The notes: generated from the sequence alone by a model not told the origin. Counted from the stretch's first letter, positions 1-9,199 are shown. The stretch: 64,000 nt of DNA from Bacteroidaceae bacterium (GCA_017461345.1 JAFTYP010000022.1:62001-126000), one strand, 5' to 3'. Made by a program: numbers and translations.

Positions 1-1
1 T

Positions 2-1015
2 GCTTTCTTCTCGAAACAGACAGATGTAAGCGACAATTATTATAATTCTGCGTATTATAACAATTATTTCAACAGTTATTTATATGGTATGGGCACTAAT
101 AGTTATAATTACTATGAAAACTATTATGACCCAAACAAATATGTAATGCTTTTCGGTATGTCTCTCGGTTGGGGTAAACGTTTACGCTGGCCGGACGACA
201 GATTTACACTCTCTGCAGAATTGAGTTACACACGCTACATGCTCAAAAACTGGCAGTACTTCCTTATGTCAAATGGCAATTGTAACAATATCAATTTGGG
301 CCTAAATCTTAGTCGAAACAGTACTGACAATCCCATCTATCCACGTTCTGGTTCAGACTTCTTATTAAGTATATCATTGACACCTCCCTATAGTCTCTTC
401 AACGATAAAGATTATGCCAACCTTGCCACAAACATTAATAGTCCAACCTATAACAAGGAAATGCAAGAAAAATATCGTTGGATAGAATATCACAAATGGA
501 AATTTAAGAGTCGTACCTATACCGCACTGAGTGGACACAACAAGTGTTTTGTCCTATCCACACGAGTTGAGTTTGGTATTCTTGGCCATTACAATAAGAA
601 CAAGCGTTCCCCATTCGAAACGTTCTATGTAGGAGGTGACGGTACAAGTGGTTATAGCACTTCTTATGCCACTGAAACAATTGGAATGCGAGGCTACGAC
701 AATGGGTCGCTTACTCCAAGAGGTGAAGCCGGCTACGCTTACGACCGATTCTCTGTTGAATTGCGCTACCCCTTCATCTTGAGTCCTAGCACTAACATCT
801 ACGGATTAGTTTTTGCCGAAGCAGGTAATGCATGGAGTAATATCAAGGATTTCAATCCACTTGACATGAAACGCTCTCTTGGTGCCGGCGTACGCATTTA
901 CTTGCCTATGGTTGGCTTGCTCGGAATTGACTGGGCTTATGGCTTTGACAGTGTGTATGGTAGTAGAGCATATTCTGGAAGTCATTTCCACTTCATACTT
1001 GGACAAGAATTCTAA
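2..1015 (+). CDS. bamA: BamA/Omp85 outer-membrane assembly factor, C-terminal part
   Basis: The reading frame is open to the window edge, so this is a 5'-truncated gene with 337 residues visible. It looks like the beta-barrel half of BamA, the outer-membrane protein that inserts other barrel proteins. The end is typical: a GGDGTSGY-type loop, a RGY segment (MRGYDNGSLTPRGEAG), an aromatic-rich barrel with FAEAGNAW, and a final strand ending GQEF. Three ompH/skp-like chaperone genes follow directly, the usual Bacteroidetes order. The first visible 45 residues are unusually rich in Tyr and Asn, probably a surface loop. The POTRA domains lie outside the window. Confidence 0.87.
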   Translation, partial: AFFSKQTDVSDNYYNSAYYNNYFNSYLYGMGTNSYNYYENYYDPNKYVMLFGMSLGWGKRLRWPDDRFTLSAELSYTRYMLKNWQYFLMSNGNCNNINLGLNLSRNSTDNPIYPRSGSDFLLSISLTPPYSLFNDKDYANLATNINSPTYNKEMQEKYRWIEYHKWKFKSRTYTALSGHNKCFVLSTRVEFGILGHYNKNKRSPFETFYVGGDGTSGYSTSYATETIGMRGYDNGSLTPRGEAGYAYDRFSVELRYPFILSPSTNIYGLVFAEAGNAWSNIKDFNPLDMKRSLGAGVRIYLPMVGLLGIDWAYGFDSVYGSRAYSGSHFHFILGQEF

Positions 1016-1060
1016 ATACTAAAAAGATATACATTATTTAATAAATAAAAGTATTACATT

Positions 1061-1570
1061 ATGAAAAAGATTCTGATTGCAATGCTGATGCTGCTTGGCG
1101 GCTCAGAAGTTTGGGCACAGAAATTTGCTCTCGTTGATTTAGAATACATATTGAAAAACATTCCTGCCTATGAACGAGCCAATGAGCAACTAAACCAAGT
1201 TAGCAAAAAATGGCAGGCTGAAGTCGAAGCCCTAACAAGCGAAGCAGAAACATTATACAAGAACTATCAGTCTGAGGCTGTTTTTTTGAGCGAGGAGCAA
1301 AAGACCAAGCGTGAAGAAAGTATTGTTGCTAAAGAGAAAGAAGCAGCCGAACTAAAAAAGAAATACTTTGGTCCGGAAGGAGAACTTTACAAGAAACGCG
1401 AAAGTCTCATGGCTCCTATTCAGGAAGAGATCTACACTGCCATTAAAGATATCAGCGACCAAAAAGGTTATGCTCTTATACTTGATCGGGCAAGCGATGC
1501 CGGCATCATTTTTGCGAGTCCTAAGATTGACATTTCTAACGAAGTTCTAACAAAACTTGGATATAACTAA
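1061..1570 (+). CDS. OmpH/Skp-family periplasmic chaperone, copy 1
   Basis: A 169-residue secreted protein. Residues 1-19 form a signal peptide ending in WAQ, then comes KFALVDLEYILKNIP, the start of the OmpH/Skp family. The middle (about 45-110) is a charged Lys/Glu-rich coiled coil, the tentacle region that holds unfolded outer-membrane proteins. The C-terminal part (GYALILDRASDAGIIF) is the usual beta segment. It lies 45 bases after bamA and is the first of three tandem homologues. Skp delivers clients to BamA, so the neighbourhood fits. Confidence 0.88.
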   Translation: MKKILIAMLMLLGGSEVWAQKFALVDLEYILKNIPAYERANEQLNQVSKKWQAEVEALTSEAETLYKNYQSEAVFLSEEQKTKREESIVAKEKEAAELKKKYFGPEGELYKKRESLMAPIQEEIYTAIKDISDQKGYALILDRASDAGIIFASPKIDISNEVLTKLGYN

Positions 1571-1598
1571 TAAAACAAATAATAAAATAACAAGCGTT

Positions 1599-2099
1599 AT
1601 GAAAAAAATTTTGATTGCCATCCTGATGATGGCTCCCATGAGCCTCTGCGCTCAAAAGTTTGCTCACTTCAACACTGCCGACATCATTCCCAACATGAAG
1701 GAATACACGACTGCAATGGAAGAAGTTCAAGCGATGCAGAAGCAGTATGAAGACGACATGAAACTCATGCAGGACGAACTGCAAAAAAAGAGCGAAGAGT
1801 ACCAGAAGGAGCAAGCAAACTTGTTGGACAACGTCCGTCAGCGTCGTGAACAAGAGTTGAACGACCTCTATACTCGTTTGCAACAATCTTACCAAGACAA
1901 CCAGGCAGCGCTGCAAAAGGCACAAGCAGAAAAGATGAATGCTATCACAGAGAAAGTTCTGGCCGTTGTCAAGAAGGTTGGCGAGGCTGGTGGTTATGTC
2001 TATATTGTTGACACGAGTTCCGGTGTTATTCCATTCATTAATTCCACACTCAGCACAGACATTACTGCCCAGTTAAAGAAAGAGTTAGGCATTCAGTAA
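1599..2099 (+). CDS. OmpH/Skp-family periplasmic chaperone, copy 2
   Basis: A 166-residue OmpH-family protein. The frame is open upstream to 1557, but the ATG at 1599 is chosen because it gives a clean signal peptide (MKKILIAILMMAPMSLCAQ) followed by KFAHFNTADIIPNM. The earlier start would overlap copy 1 and spoil the leader. A Gln/Glu-rich coiled coil covers about residues 40-115, and GGYVYIVDTSSGVIPFI is the conserved C-terminal segment. It is a tandem paralogue of the genes on both sides and is probably co-transcribed with bamA. Confidence 0.88.
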   Translation: MKKILIAILMMAPMSLCAQKFAHFNTADIIPNMKEYTTAMEEVQAMQKQYEDDMKLMQDELQKKSEEYQKEQANLLDNVRQRREQELNDLYTRLQQSYQDNQAALQKAQAEKMNAITEKVLAVVKKVGEAGGYVYIVDTSSGVIPFINSTLSTDITAQLKKELGIQ

Positions 2100-2120
2100 A
2101 TCCTTCCTATCTGTAAACCC

Positions 2121-2696
2121 ATGAAACGTTTGATATTCATTTTCCCCCTCCTAATGTTTTGCCTTGCTGTTTCTGCACAGATTCAGTTTGGCTACATGAG
2201 CTACAAGCAAATACTTCAGGAGATGCCAGAGTACGCTCAAGCGACAAAAGATCTGGCTGTCCTTAAAGCCAAGTATGAAGCAGAAGCGCAGAAGGGCGAA
2301 GAAGAGTTCCAACGCAAATTCGTTGATTTCCTGCAAGGGCAAAAGGACTTTCCACAAGCCATCATGCAGAAACGTCAAGCAGAATTGCAAGCACTAATGG
2401 ATAATGGGGTGGCCTTTCGCATGAAATCCCAGGAACTGATTGCTTCGGCTGAAAAAGATTTAATGCAAGAAGCATACAAACGTCTGAACAGAGCATTGCT
2501 TGAAGTCGGTGTAGAATATGGTTATGGCTATATTCTAAATACGGACGACAATAACTGCCCTTACATAAATCCTGTGATTGGCTTTGATGTGACAGAACTT
2601 GTCCGACAAAAACTTGGATTAGTTGTTGTGCCAGAAGCACAGCAGAATGTTCCTGTTGCACCTGTGGAAGAACAAGTCGTAGTTCCGCAAGAATAA
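2121..2696 (+). CDS. OmpH/Skp-family periplasmic chaperone, copy 3
   Basis: A 191-residue OmpH-family protein with a signal peptide ending VSAQ, then IQFGYMSYKQILQEMP. The coiled coil is shorter and less Gln-rich than in copy 2. The conserved end (YGYGYILNTDDNNCPYINP) is followed by a Pro/Val/Glu tail of about 25 residues that the other two copies lack. That tail looks disordered. The gene starts 21 bases after copy 2. The three copies differ clearly in sequence, so they are old duplicates that may have divided their clients. Confidence 0.85.
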   Translation: MKRLIFIFPLLMFCLAVSAQIQFGYMSYKQILQEMPEYAQATKDLAVLKAKYEAEAQKGEEEFQRKFVDFLQGQKDFPQAIMQKRQAELQALMDNGVAFRMKSQELIASAEKDLMQEAYKRLNRALLEVGVEYGYGYILNTDDNNCPYINPVIGFDVTELVRQKLGLVVVPEAQQNVPVAPVEEQVVVPQE

Positions 2697-2735
2697 AATT
2701 AATCTGTTTTATTCTCCGAATTTACAATTTCATAG

Positions 2736-3566
2736 ATGAAGAATGATCGTGGACCAATAGGAATCTTTGACTCTGGATACGGAGGGTTGACCATTCTGAA
2801 GGAGATTCGTAAGATAATGCCGCAGTATGATTACCTGTATCTTGGTGACAATGCACGCACGCCCTATGGTACACGTTCGTTCGACGTCGTCTATGAGTTC
2901 ACAATCCAAGCCGTCCGTTATTTGTTCAAACAAGGATGCCACTTGGTGATTCTGGCATGTAACACAGCATCGGCAAAGGCTCTGCGAACCATTCAGCAGA
3001 ATGACCTTCCACGACTTGCTCCCAATCGACGTGTTCTTGGTGTGATACGCCCCACGGTTGAGGTGATCGGCGATATCTCAAAGACCCATCATGTTGGCAT
3101 AATGGCAACACCAGGAACTGTCCGAAGCAAAACCTACGAATTGGAAATCGCAAAACTCTTTCCTGACTTCAAAGTTACAAGCAAGGCATGCCCGATGTGG
3201 GTTCCGCTGGTTGAGAATGAAGAATACAACACTCCCGGGGCAGACTATTTCGTAAAAAAGAATATCGACAGCCTGCTACAACAAGACCCGCAAATAGACA
3301 GTGTAATACTTGGTTGTACACATTATCCGTTGCTGAGAGATAAAATCCGACAATGGATGCCGGATAACATACATGTCATAGAGCAGGGCAACTATGTGGC
3401 GCAAAGTCTGAAGGAGTACTTGTCTCGCCACGATGATATGTCCAAACACATTACGAGTGAGGGGACTATACGTTTCTTGACTACGGAGCAAGCAGATGTA
3501 TTTCAGGCGAAGGCGGCTATATTCATGGACACGGCAGTTGAAGCAGAAAGGGTGTTCCTGGAATAA
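2736..3566 (+). CDS. murI: glutamate racemase
   Basis: MurI converts L-glutamate to D-glutamate for peptidoglycan. The 276-residue protein has the usual N-terminus (GPIGIFDSGYGGLTIL), the PYGTRS segment, and both catalytic cysteines: Cys75 in LACNTASAKAL and Cys194 in LGCTHYPLL. Length is normal for the family. It closes the bamA-ompH cluster, a common arrangement in Bacteroidales. No promoter of its own was seen in the 39-base gap, so it is probably read through from upstream. Confidence 0.95.
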   Translation: MKNDRGPIGIFDSGYGGLTILKEIRKIMPQYDYLYLGDNARTPYGTRSFDVVYEFTIQAVRYLFKQGCHLVILACNTASAKALRTIQQNDLPRLAPNRRVLGVIRPTVEVIGDISKTHHVGIMATPGTVRSKTYELEIAKLFPDFKVTSKACPMWVPLVENEEYNTPGADYFVKKNIDSLLQQDPQIDSVILGCTHYPLLRDKIRQWMPDNIHVIEQGNYVAQSLKEYLSRHDDMSKHITSEGTIRFLTTEQADVFQAKAAIFMDTAVEAERVFLE

Positions 3567-3667
3567 TTCCGGTACGGTACCAAGTTTTTCACTTCAACTT
3601 TTGGAGACTCGCTGATGATTAGAAAAGAGACAAAGAGACGAGTAAACGACAAAAAAAACTGAACATC

Positions 3668-3699
3668 TTTGTTTTTGGAGAGAAAAATTTCTATCTTTG
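3668..3699 (+). promoter_or_regulatory. Bacteroidetes-type promoter for the GT2/GtrA pair
   Basis: TTTG at 3668-3671 and TATCTTTG at 3692-3699 are 20 bases apart. This matches the Bacteroidetes -33/-7 consensus. Transcription would start near 3704 and give a leader of about 32 bases before the ATG at 3736. Confidence 0.8.
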
Positions 3700-3735
3700 C
3701 ACAAGAGGTCAAACTAATAGGCATAAATCATAGCA

Positions 3736-4470
3736 ATGAGAAGCGACACATTAGTTATCATTCCGACATATAACGAGAAGGAGAACATTGAGGCCATTAT
3801 TCGTGCCGTTACGTCGTTAGAGAAACGTTTCGACATCCTTATCATTGACGATGGAAGTCCTGATGGAACGGCAGACATTGTGAAAGGCTTGATGAAAGAA
3901 GACGAACTTTCCGAGCGTGTCCACATTGTAGAGCGTTCTGGGAAGTTGGGACTTGGCACAGCCTACATTTGTGGTTTCAAGTGGGCCATGGAGCATGGTT
4001 ATGACTATGTCATCGAAATGGATGCCGACTTCAGCCATTCGCCCAACGACCTTCCGCGGCTTTATGCTGCGTGCCACGATGAAGGCTACGATGTCTCTGT
4101 AGGCAGCAGATATGTATCAGGTGTAAATGTTGTGAACTGGCCTATCGGCCGTGTTCTCATGTCCTATTATGCTTCGGCTTATGTCCGCACGGTTCTCGGC
4201 ATTTCCTTACGTGATACGACTGCGGGGTTCGTGTGCTGGTCGAGAAAAGTTCTTGAAACCATCTGTCTCGACAACATCCGCTTTAAGGGTTACGCTTTCC
4301 AGATTGAAATGAAATATACTGCCTTAAGACTTGGTTTTAAGATTAAGGAAGTTCCTGTAGTCTTTGTCAACCGCGAATTGGGTTCGAGCAAAATGTCCGG
4401 AGGCATTTTCAGCGAGGCTCTTTTCGGTGTCCTGCGCTTGAGGTTCACTAAATTCAAGAGGAATAGTTAA
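3736..4470 (+). CDS. polyprenol-phosphate glycosyltransferase (GT2, DPM1-like)
   Basis: A 244-residue GT-A fold glycosyltransferase of family 2. The N-terminus has VIIPTYNEKENIEAII, then the nucleotide-sugar motif DDGSPDGTADIV and the metal-binding DADFSH. The length and GSRYVSG segment match dolichol/polyprenol-phosphate mannosyltransferases, which move a sugar from a nucleotide donor to a lipid carrier at the inner membrane. It has no C-terminal membrane segments. The next gene is GtrA-like, a frequent partner in lipid-linked sugar transfer. The exact sugar cannot be told from sequence. Confidence 0.88.
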   Translation: MRSDTLVIIPTYNEKENIEAIIRAVTSLEKRFDILIIDDGSPDGTADIVKGLMKEDELSERVHIVERSGKLGLGTAYICGFKWAMEHGYDYVIEMDADFSHSPNDLPRLYAACHDEGYDVSVGSRYVSGVNVVNWPIGRVLMSYYASAYVRTVLGISLRDTTAGFVCWSRKVLETICLDNIRFKGYAFQIEMKYTALRLGFKIKEVPVVFVNRELGSSKMSGGIFSEALFGVLRLRFTKFKRNS

Positions 4471-4510
4471 ACCGGCATTTTATTTATCCCAACACATTCA
4501 TTTCAGAATA

Positions 4511-4936
4511 ATGTTTGAAGGAAAGATAGCAGAACTCCTCAAGAAGAAAGAGATACAACAATTCATCCGCTTCTGTATTGTAGGTGGGACGTGTGCATTG
4601 ATAGACGCAACTATCTTTTATGTTGTCCGGCTTTTTGCCCCTTATCTGGTTGCGCTTATCTCCGGATACATCCTTTCTCTGTGTGTCAACTACCTTCTCA
4701 CTATTTATTGGACTTTCCAGACACGTTCTTCCATACTCAATCTTGTAGGCATTGTGGGGGCGCATCTGTTCAATCTGTTCGTCGTACGCATGGGAATTAT
4801 GGTGTTCCTCGTAGAAGTACTTGATTTGAAGGATTCCATTGCCTATTTGCCTATGGCTGCCATCAGTGCCGTCACGAACTATTTTGTTGTACGTGCTGTC
4901 GTGAGGTACTCGAAGAGAAAAAGAGAAAAAATGTAA
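4511..4936 (+). CDS. GtrA-family membrane protein
   Basis: A 141-residue protein with about four membrane segments (roughly residues 20-40, 45-65, 75-95 and 105-125). It matches the GtrA family, small membrane proteins linked to moving polyprenol-linked sugars across the inner membrane. The FIRFCIVGG start of the first helix is typical. It lies 40 bases after the DPM1-like transferase, so the two probably act together in delivering a lipid-linked sugar for cell-surface glycans. Confidence 0.83.
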   Translation: MFEGKIAELLKKKEIQQFIRFCIVGGTCALIDATIFYVVRLFAPYLVALISGYILSLCVNYLLTIYWTFQTRSSILNLVGIVGAHLFNLFVVRMGIMVFLVEVLDLKDSIAYLPMAAISAVTNYFVVRAVVRYSKRKREKM

Positions 4937-5315
4937 GTCTCTTGTAAATTTTTCTCTCCAAAGCAGGTGTTTTGACTGCCATTTTTTCTTTTGTTGGCAC
5001 TGCTCTACCCTAAACACAGCAAAGAATCCAAAATCCATTTGTTGCTGATAATCTGATAGTTGGCGGACTTCATTAAGAAAGACACTGTTTCATTAGGCGC
5101 AACAAGCAACATCATTCCGGCAGAAATTGCCTAAAAATGCATCGATTTCGGTGCAGGAAATCCGGTAATTTGGCATGGGAAAATTGCAAACATCATACAC
5201 CATTATCACCAAATAGGTCTTGCTTGTATGGCATCGTCCCATAAGGCGTTGGACGAAACGGTATTCGGTTGCAATTTTTATGTAACGGATTTTCAACGAG
5301 GCCTGTAAAATATCT
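4937..5315. other. 379-base convergent intergenic region, no gene seen
   Basis: This gap lies between two convergent genes. I see no convincing coding frame, RNA gene or terminator with a T-run. Parts of 5130-5240 contain words that recall the 22-bp arrays elsewhere (GGCAGAAATTG, ACCATTATCACC, CTTGCTTGT), but the regular 22-bp spacing is not clear. It may be a decayed copy. Confidence 0.4.
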
Positions 5316-6842
5316 TTACGGTCTGCGTTCGTAAACCTGCATCTTCTGATTGACGGTGACAGGGTCCATTACATACTTCAATATAGGCCTGGGCCATGTC
5401 AGATTCCACAAGAATTTATGCGGTGTGACACAAAAACGATAACGGAACAATTCCTCCTTGTCGTAGATAAGATGATAGTTCTCCGGGATGGGAGCGTCGT
5501 AATAATCGTGACAAGTCTTCACTGCTCCTATCACACGAACAAGGTACTTCACCTTTCCTGAAGCCACCCACTCAGCCTGTTCCTTCTTAATGTCAGGGCT
5601 AAGATAACTGGAGATGAAGAAATTAGGATTGGGAGGCAAATGATTTGTGTGCTGATAAATGCCGGAATCATACGAACTGAAAGTAAGAACCTCACTGTCA
5701 TCACTCTGGTTGGCATTGACAATCTCTGCCATCTCAAAAACACAATAAGGGAATGTGCCATTCAGACGCGTCACAAGATTCCAATTCGTTGCAACAGACC
5801 ATACCGCCACGAAAGTAAACAGCAAGTACGTACGCCATGTCGGCTTATAATCCTTTGCATAGCAAATGAGCAGAGGGAAGAAGGTGAACACGGTCAGGAA
5901 ATAGTAGAACTGAACCGTCAACATAGCGAAAGAAAGCATCAGCAAACCGTATGTCCCCACAAGAAGCAACTTCACATCCTTGCCTACAGGCAAGAAAACC
6001 GCAGGCAACATCAGTATTGCCCAAATGCTGAGTTTAAACAATGGAAACCACCAATAGTCGGGTGCGCCATTGGTAGCCGTTCCGTGATAATGGAAAATGT
6101 TCACCATAAAGTACGACTCCCATAGTGCATCCAACGTGCCATGCAGACCGAAATAAAGCAACACCCACGCCGTCACCAATGCAAATCCCACAAAAATCCA
6201 ACCAATGGCACGGAGAAGTTCCTGCATCTGACCGTTCTTCTTCGCAATATACCACAACGCCAACACACCACCTATATAGAAGAACAAAAGATTATACTTC
6301 ATCCAGAAGATAAGTCCGATGCCCACACCCATAATAAGCGACTGCCACCAATGCGGAGCATGGCGGTCCTTGACAAACCGCAACATAAAGTAAAGACTCT
6401 GAGCCAGGAAAGGCAACGACAATTCCTCCACACTGTCTCCATAACCAAAGAAGTCCGAAGTATAAGTTATTACACCCAAAAGGCAGACAACAGGCAAAGT
6501 GACAGGCAACGAAGAAAACAGCCGCAGCGTACGCAAAGAATAAATCAAATAGAACAAACTGCAAACAATCTCCACCAAATAAATGCCCACAAAACTGTTG
6601 CGTGAAAGCATGGCCGCCCATTCATGCAAGAAAAAGAGAACCGGACCCTTATGGTCGAAAATGTCAACATAGAGTTCCTTGCCGCTAAGCATCGCGTTGC
6701 CAATAGTCATATAAACATTTGCATCGTCCCACGGATTGAGAGGATAAAAGAACGAACAAGTGCTGAACAACGTCGTCAACAATAAGGCAAGGAAAAACAA
6801 TAAAACCTTTTCGCCAAAAGAGACTCTCTGCATCATAGTCAT
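5316..6842 (-). CDS. GT-C-type integral membrane glycosyltransferase (PMT/ArnT-like)
   Basis: A 508-residue protein with about ten hydrophobic segments. Near the N-terminus, NPWDDANVYMTIGNAML followed by YVDIFDHKGP resembles the first periplasmic loop of GT-C enzymes (ArnT/PMT/GT39), where acidic residues contact the lipid-linked sugar donor. A soluble C-terminal tail follows. Such enzymes transfer a sugar from a polyprenol carrier on the periplasmic side. The DPM1-like/GtrA pair next door could supply the donor, which is inference. Acceptor unknown. Three Met codons lie near the start (6842, 6836, 6833). Confidence 0.7.
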   Translation of the reverse strand: MTMMQRVSFGEKVLLFFLALLLTTLFSTCSFFYPLNPWDDANVYMTIGNAMLSGKELYVDIFDHKGPVLFFLHEWAAMLSRNSFVGIYLVEIVCSLFYLIYSLRTLRLFSSLPVTLPVVCLLGVITYTSDFFGYGDSVEELSLPFLAQSLYFMLRFVKDRHAPHWWQSLIMGVGIGLIFWMKYNLLFFYIGGVLALWYIAKKNGQMQELLRAIGWIFVGFALVTAWVLLYFGLHGTLDALWESYFMVNIFHYHGTATNGAPDYWWFPLFKLSIWAILMLPAVFLPVGKDVKLLLVGTYGLLMLSFAMLTVQFYYFLTVFTFFPLLICYAKDYKPTWRTYLLFTFVAVWSVATNWNLVTRLNGTFPYCVFEMAEIVNANQSDDSEVLTFSSYDSGIYQHTNHLPPNPNFFISSYLSPDIKKEQAEWVASGKVKYLVRVIGAVKTCHDYYDAPIPENYHLIYDKEELFRYRFCVTPHKFLWNLTWPRPILKYVMDPVTVNQKMQVYERRP

Positions 6843-6861
6843 AACAATATATATTTATGCA

Positions 6862-6869
6862 CAAAGATA
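6862..6869 (-). promoter_or_regulatory. -7 element for the GT-C gene
   Basis: TATCTTTG on the minus strand, 19 bases upstream of the ATG at 6842. No good TTTG is found at the -33 distance, so only half of the promoter is convincing. Confidence 0.5.
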
Positions 6870-6939
6870 TACTATTACAACGAGAACACCTTCACTTTAC
6901 TAAAAAAATATAACAAGGAAAGAGGTTTTTACCTTCCGC

Positions 6940-6971
6940 TTTGTTTTTGTCGGATAAAAGAGGTAAATTTG
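6940..6971 (+). promoter_or_regulatory. Promoter for the DUF1573 gene
   Basis: TTTG at 6940-6943 and TAAATTTG at 6964-6971, spaced by 20 bases. The ATG at 6994 is 22 bases after the -7 box. A closer ATG at 6980 is out of frame. Confidence 0.78.
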
Positions 6972-6993
6972 CCAGGAAAATGAAAAACGCAAA

Positions 6994-8082
6994 ATGAATA
7001 GACACCTCATACAACTCTCCCTCATCACCCTACTGCTAACTCTTTGCCCACACCTGTCAACATCGCTGTTGGCACAGCCACGTTTCGTTCCCGACACCGA
7101 AATAAAGAAAGCAGGCGAAGTACAATTCCAAACGCCCCGCCTGTTTAATATCGGCTTCACAAATAAGGGAGATAAGCCACTGCTCATCAAAAACATCAAA
7201 GCATCCTGCGGTTGCCTCAATGTAACATATCCCCAAACATCCATAGCCGCAGGTGCAAGAGGCGAAATAACACTTACATTCGATGCCAAACTGTTAGGCA
7301 CATTTCACAAAGAAATAGAAGTTTACACCAATGCCTCGGATACGCCAACATACATAGCAATTCAAGGAACCGTCGTAACAGAAGTACACGATTACAGCGA
7401 CGAATTTCCCATCGACCTCGGCAACGTGCGCATGAAAACCAATACCGTAGAATTCGAAGATGTCAACATTGGCGACCATCCATCAATAGAATTGTCCATC
7501 CTAAACACCGACCGCACAGCATTCCGCCCTGAACTGATGCACCTGCCCCCCTATCTTACTGCCGAAAGTATCCCGGAAGATATCCCCGCAGGCAAAACAG
7601 GAATCATACGCCTTACACTCAATAGCGAAAAACTCGGCCAGTTAGGACTCAACCAAACTAGCATCTATCTCTCCCGTTATCTTGGCGACAAAATAAGCGA
7701 AACAAATGAAATACTTGTATCCGCTATCCTATTGCCGAAGTTTTCCAGCATGAGCAATGAAGCAATGGCAAATGCCCCCGAACTGACTGTTAGTGAATCC
7801 TCCATTGATGTTGACATAACAAACGGAAAGAAAAGCATCAGTCGCAACATAATTCTTACAAACACGGGAAAAAGCGACCTACATATACAACAAGTACAAG
7901 TCTTCAACAAAGCACTCAGTGTCAGAATAACCAATCGCACAATTCGCCCGGGCAAAAGCACAAAACTAAAGATAAACGTTACCGCAAAATACCTTCACAA
8001 AAGCAAAGGTCGTATGCGTGTCTTGCTCATCACTAACGCACCACAGCAAGCCAAGCAGTACATCAATGTTGATGTAAAGTAA
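6994..8082 (+). CDS. DUF1573 (ASH-like) secreted protein
   Basis: A 362-residue protein with a signal peptide (about 1-27, ending LLAQ). Residues 40-120 form a DUF1573 domain with the signature KNIKASCGCLNVTYP and GEITLTFDAKLLGTF, an Ig-like fold related to ASH domains. Two more Ig-like repeats follow, the last with LTNTGKSDLHIQQVQ. DUF1573 proteins are common in Bacteroidetes envelopes and their function is unclear. It has its own good promoter. meaB follows after 19 bases and may be co-transcribed, though no functional link is evident. Confidence 0.82.
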   Translation: MNRHLIQLSLITLLLTLCPHLSTSLLAQPRFVPDTEIKKAGEVQFQTPRLFNIGFTNKGDKPLLIKNIKASCGCLNVTYPQTSIAAGARGEITLTFDAKLLGTFHKEIEVYTNASDTPTYIAIQGTVVTEVHDYSDEFPIDLGNVRMKTNTVEFEDVNIGDHPSIELSILNTDRTAFRPELMHLPPYLTAESIPEDIPAGKTGIIRLTLNSEKLGQLGLNQTSIYLSRYLGDKISETNEILVSAILLPKFSSMSNEAMANAPELTVSESSIDVDITNGKKSISRNIILTNTGKSDLHIQQVQVFNKALSVRITNRTIRPGKSTKLKINVTAKYLHKSKGRMRVLLITNAPQQAKQYINVDVK

Positions 8083-8101
8083 TTAAACACTTATTTGTCT
8101 T

Positions 8102-9199
8102 ATGGAACATCCAGAGAACAATCCCGAATATGCAGGCTTAACCGTAAACAGCGGCGTCGCCCCTGTTACATCCGTCAATCCTCATCTAAATCGACAACGT
8201 TTTGTCCGCCACCGATTGACCGTCGGAGACTATGTCGAAGGCATCCTAAAAGGAAATATAACCATTTTAGGACAAGCCGTAACACTTGTCGAAAGCACGA
8301 ACCCCGACCATCAAGTCATTGCTCAAGAAGTAATCGAAAAATGTTTACCGCACTCTGGCAATAGTGTACGCATCGGCATCAGTGGTGTTCCTGGCGCAGG
8401 CAAAAGTACCAGCATTGATGAGTTCGGCATCCATGTATTAAAAGAATATGGTGGACGATTGGCCGTTCTCGCAATCGACCCAAGCAGTGAACGCAGCAAA
8501 GGAAGCATTCTCGGCGACAAAACGCGTATGGAGAAATTAAGTGTACACCCAGACTCGTTCATTCGTCCCAGCCCTTCAGCCGGCAGTCTTGGTGGTGTTG
8601 CACGCAAAACACGAGAAACTATCATCCTATGTGAGGCTGCCGGATTTGATAAAATATTCGTTGAGACTGTAGGTGTAGGGCAGAGTGAAACTGCTTGTCA
8701 CTCAATGGTTGACTTCTTTTTACTCATCCAACTTGCAGGAACAGGCGACGAACTTCAAGGCATCAAGCGAGGCATTATGGAAATGGCAGATGGTATTGTC
8801 ATAAATAAATGTGATGGTAACAATGTCGAAAAATGCCAACTTGCAGCAACACACTTCCGTAATGCACTGCACCTCTTCCCTCTCCCCGAAAGCGGTTGGA
8901 CACCACAAGTTCTTACATATAGTGGTTTTTATGGTTACGGAATCAAGGAAGTATGGGATATGATTTACAAGTATCTTGATTTTGTCAAGGAAAGTGGATA
9001 CTTCGACTATCGTCGTGCTGAACAAGCAAAGTATTGGATGTACGAAAGCATTAACGAGCAACTGATGGGCAATTTCTACCACAATCCTACCATCGCAGAC
9101 ATGTTACAGGCTGCCGAACGAGGTGTATTGCAAGGCGAACGCACTTCATTCGTTGCTGCCAAGCAACTGCTCGACTCTTACTTTGCACTCCTCCATTAA
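8102..9199 (+). CDS. meaB: methylmalonyl-CoA mutase-associated GTPase MeaB
   Basis: A 365-residue G3E-family GTPase (MeaB/ArgK). It shows Walker A (GVPGAGKS), the switch region DPSSERSKGSILGDKTRM, VETVGVGQSE and the base-recognition motif NKCDG. MeaB guards loading and protection of the B12 cofactor of methylmalonyl-CoA mutase, used in succinate/propionate metabolism. The mutase genes are not in the window. The last 54 bases overlap, in antisense, the end of ispH. Confidence 0.93.
   Translation: MEHPENNPEYAGLTVNSGVAPVTSVNPHLNRQRFVRHRLTVGDYVEGILKGNITILGQAVTLVESTNPDHQVIAQEVIEKCLPHSGNSVRIGISGVPGAGKSTSIDEFGIHVLKEYGGRLAVLAIDPSSERSKGSILGDKTRMEKLSVHPDSFIRPSPSAGSLGGVARKTRETIILCEAAGFDKIFVETVGVGQSETACHSMVDFFLLIQLAGTGDELQGIKRGIMEMADGIVINKCDGNNVEKCQLAATHFRNALHLFPLPESGWTPQVLTYSGFYGYGIKEVWDMIYKYLDFVKESGYFDYRRAEQAKYWMYESINEQLMGNFYHNPTIADMLQAAERGVLQGERTSFVAAKQLLDSYFALLH

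Noticed and set aside
5130..5240. A possible eighth 22-bp array
   Set aside because: Similar words occur but no regular 22-bp phase can be shown by eye. It may be a decayed copy, so I left it as unassigned sequence.
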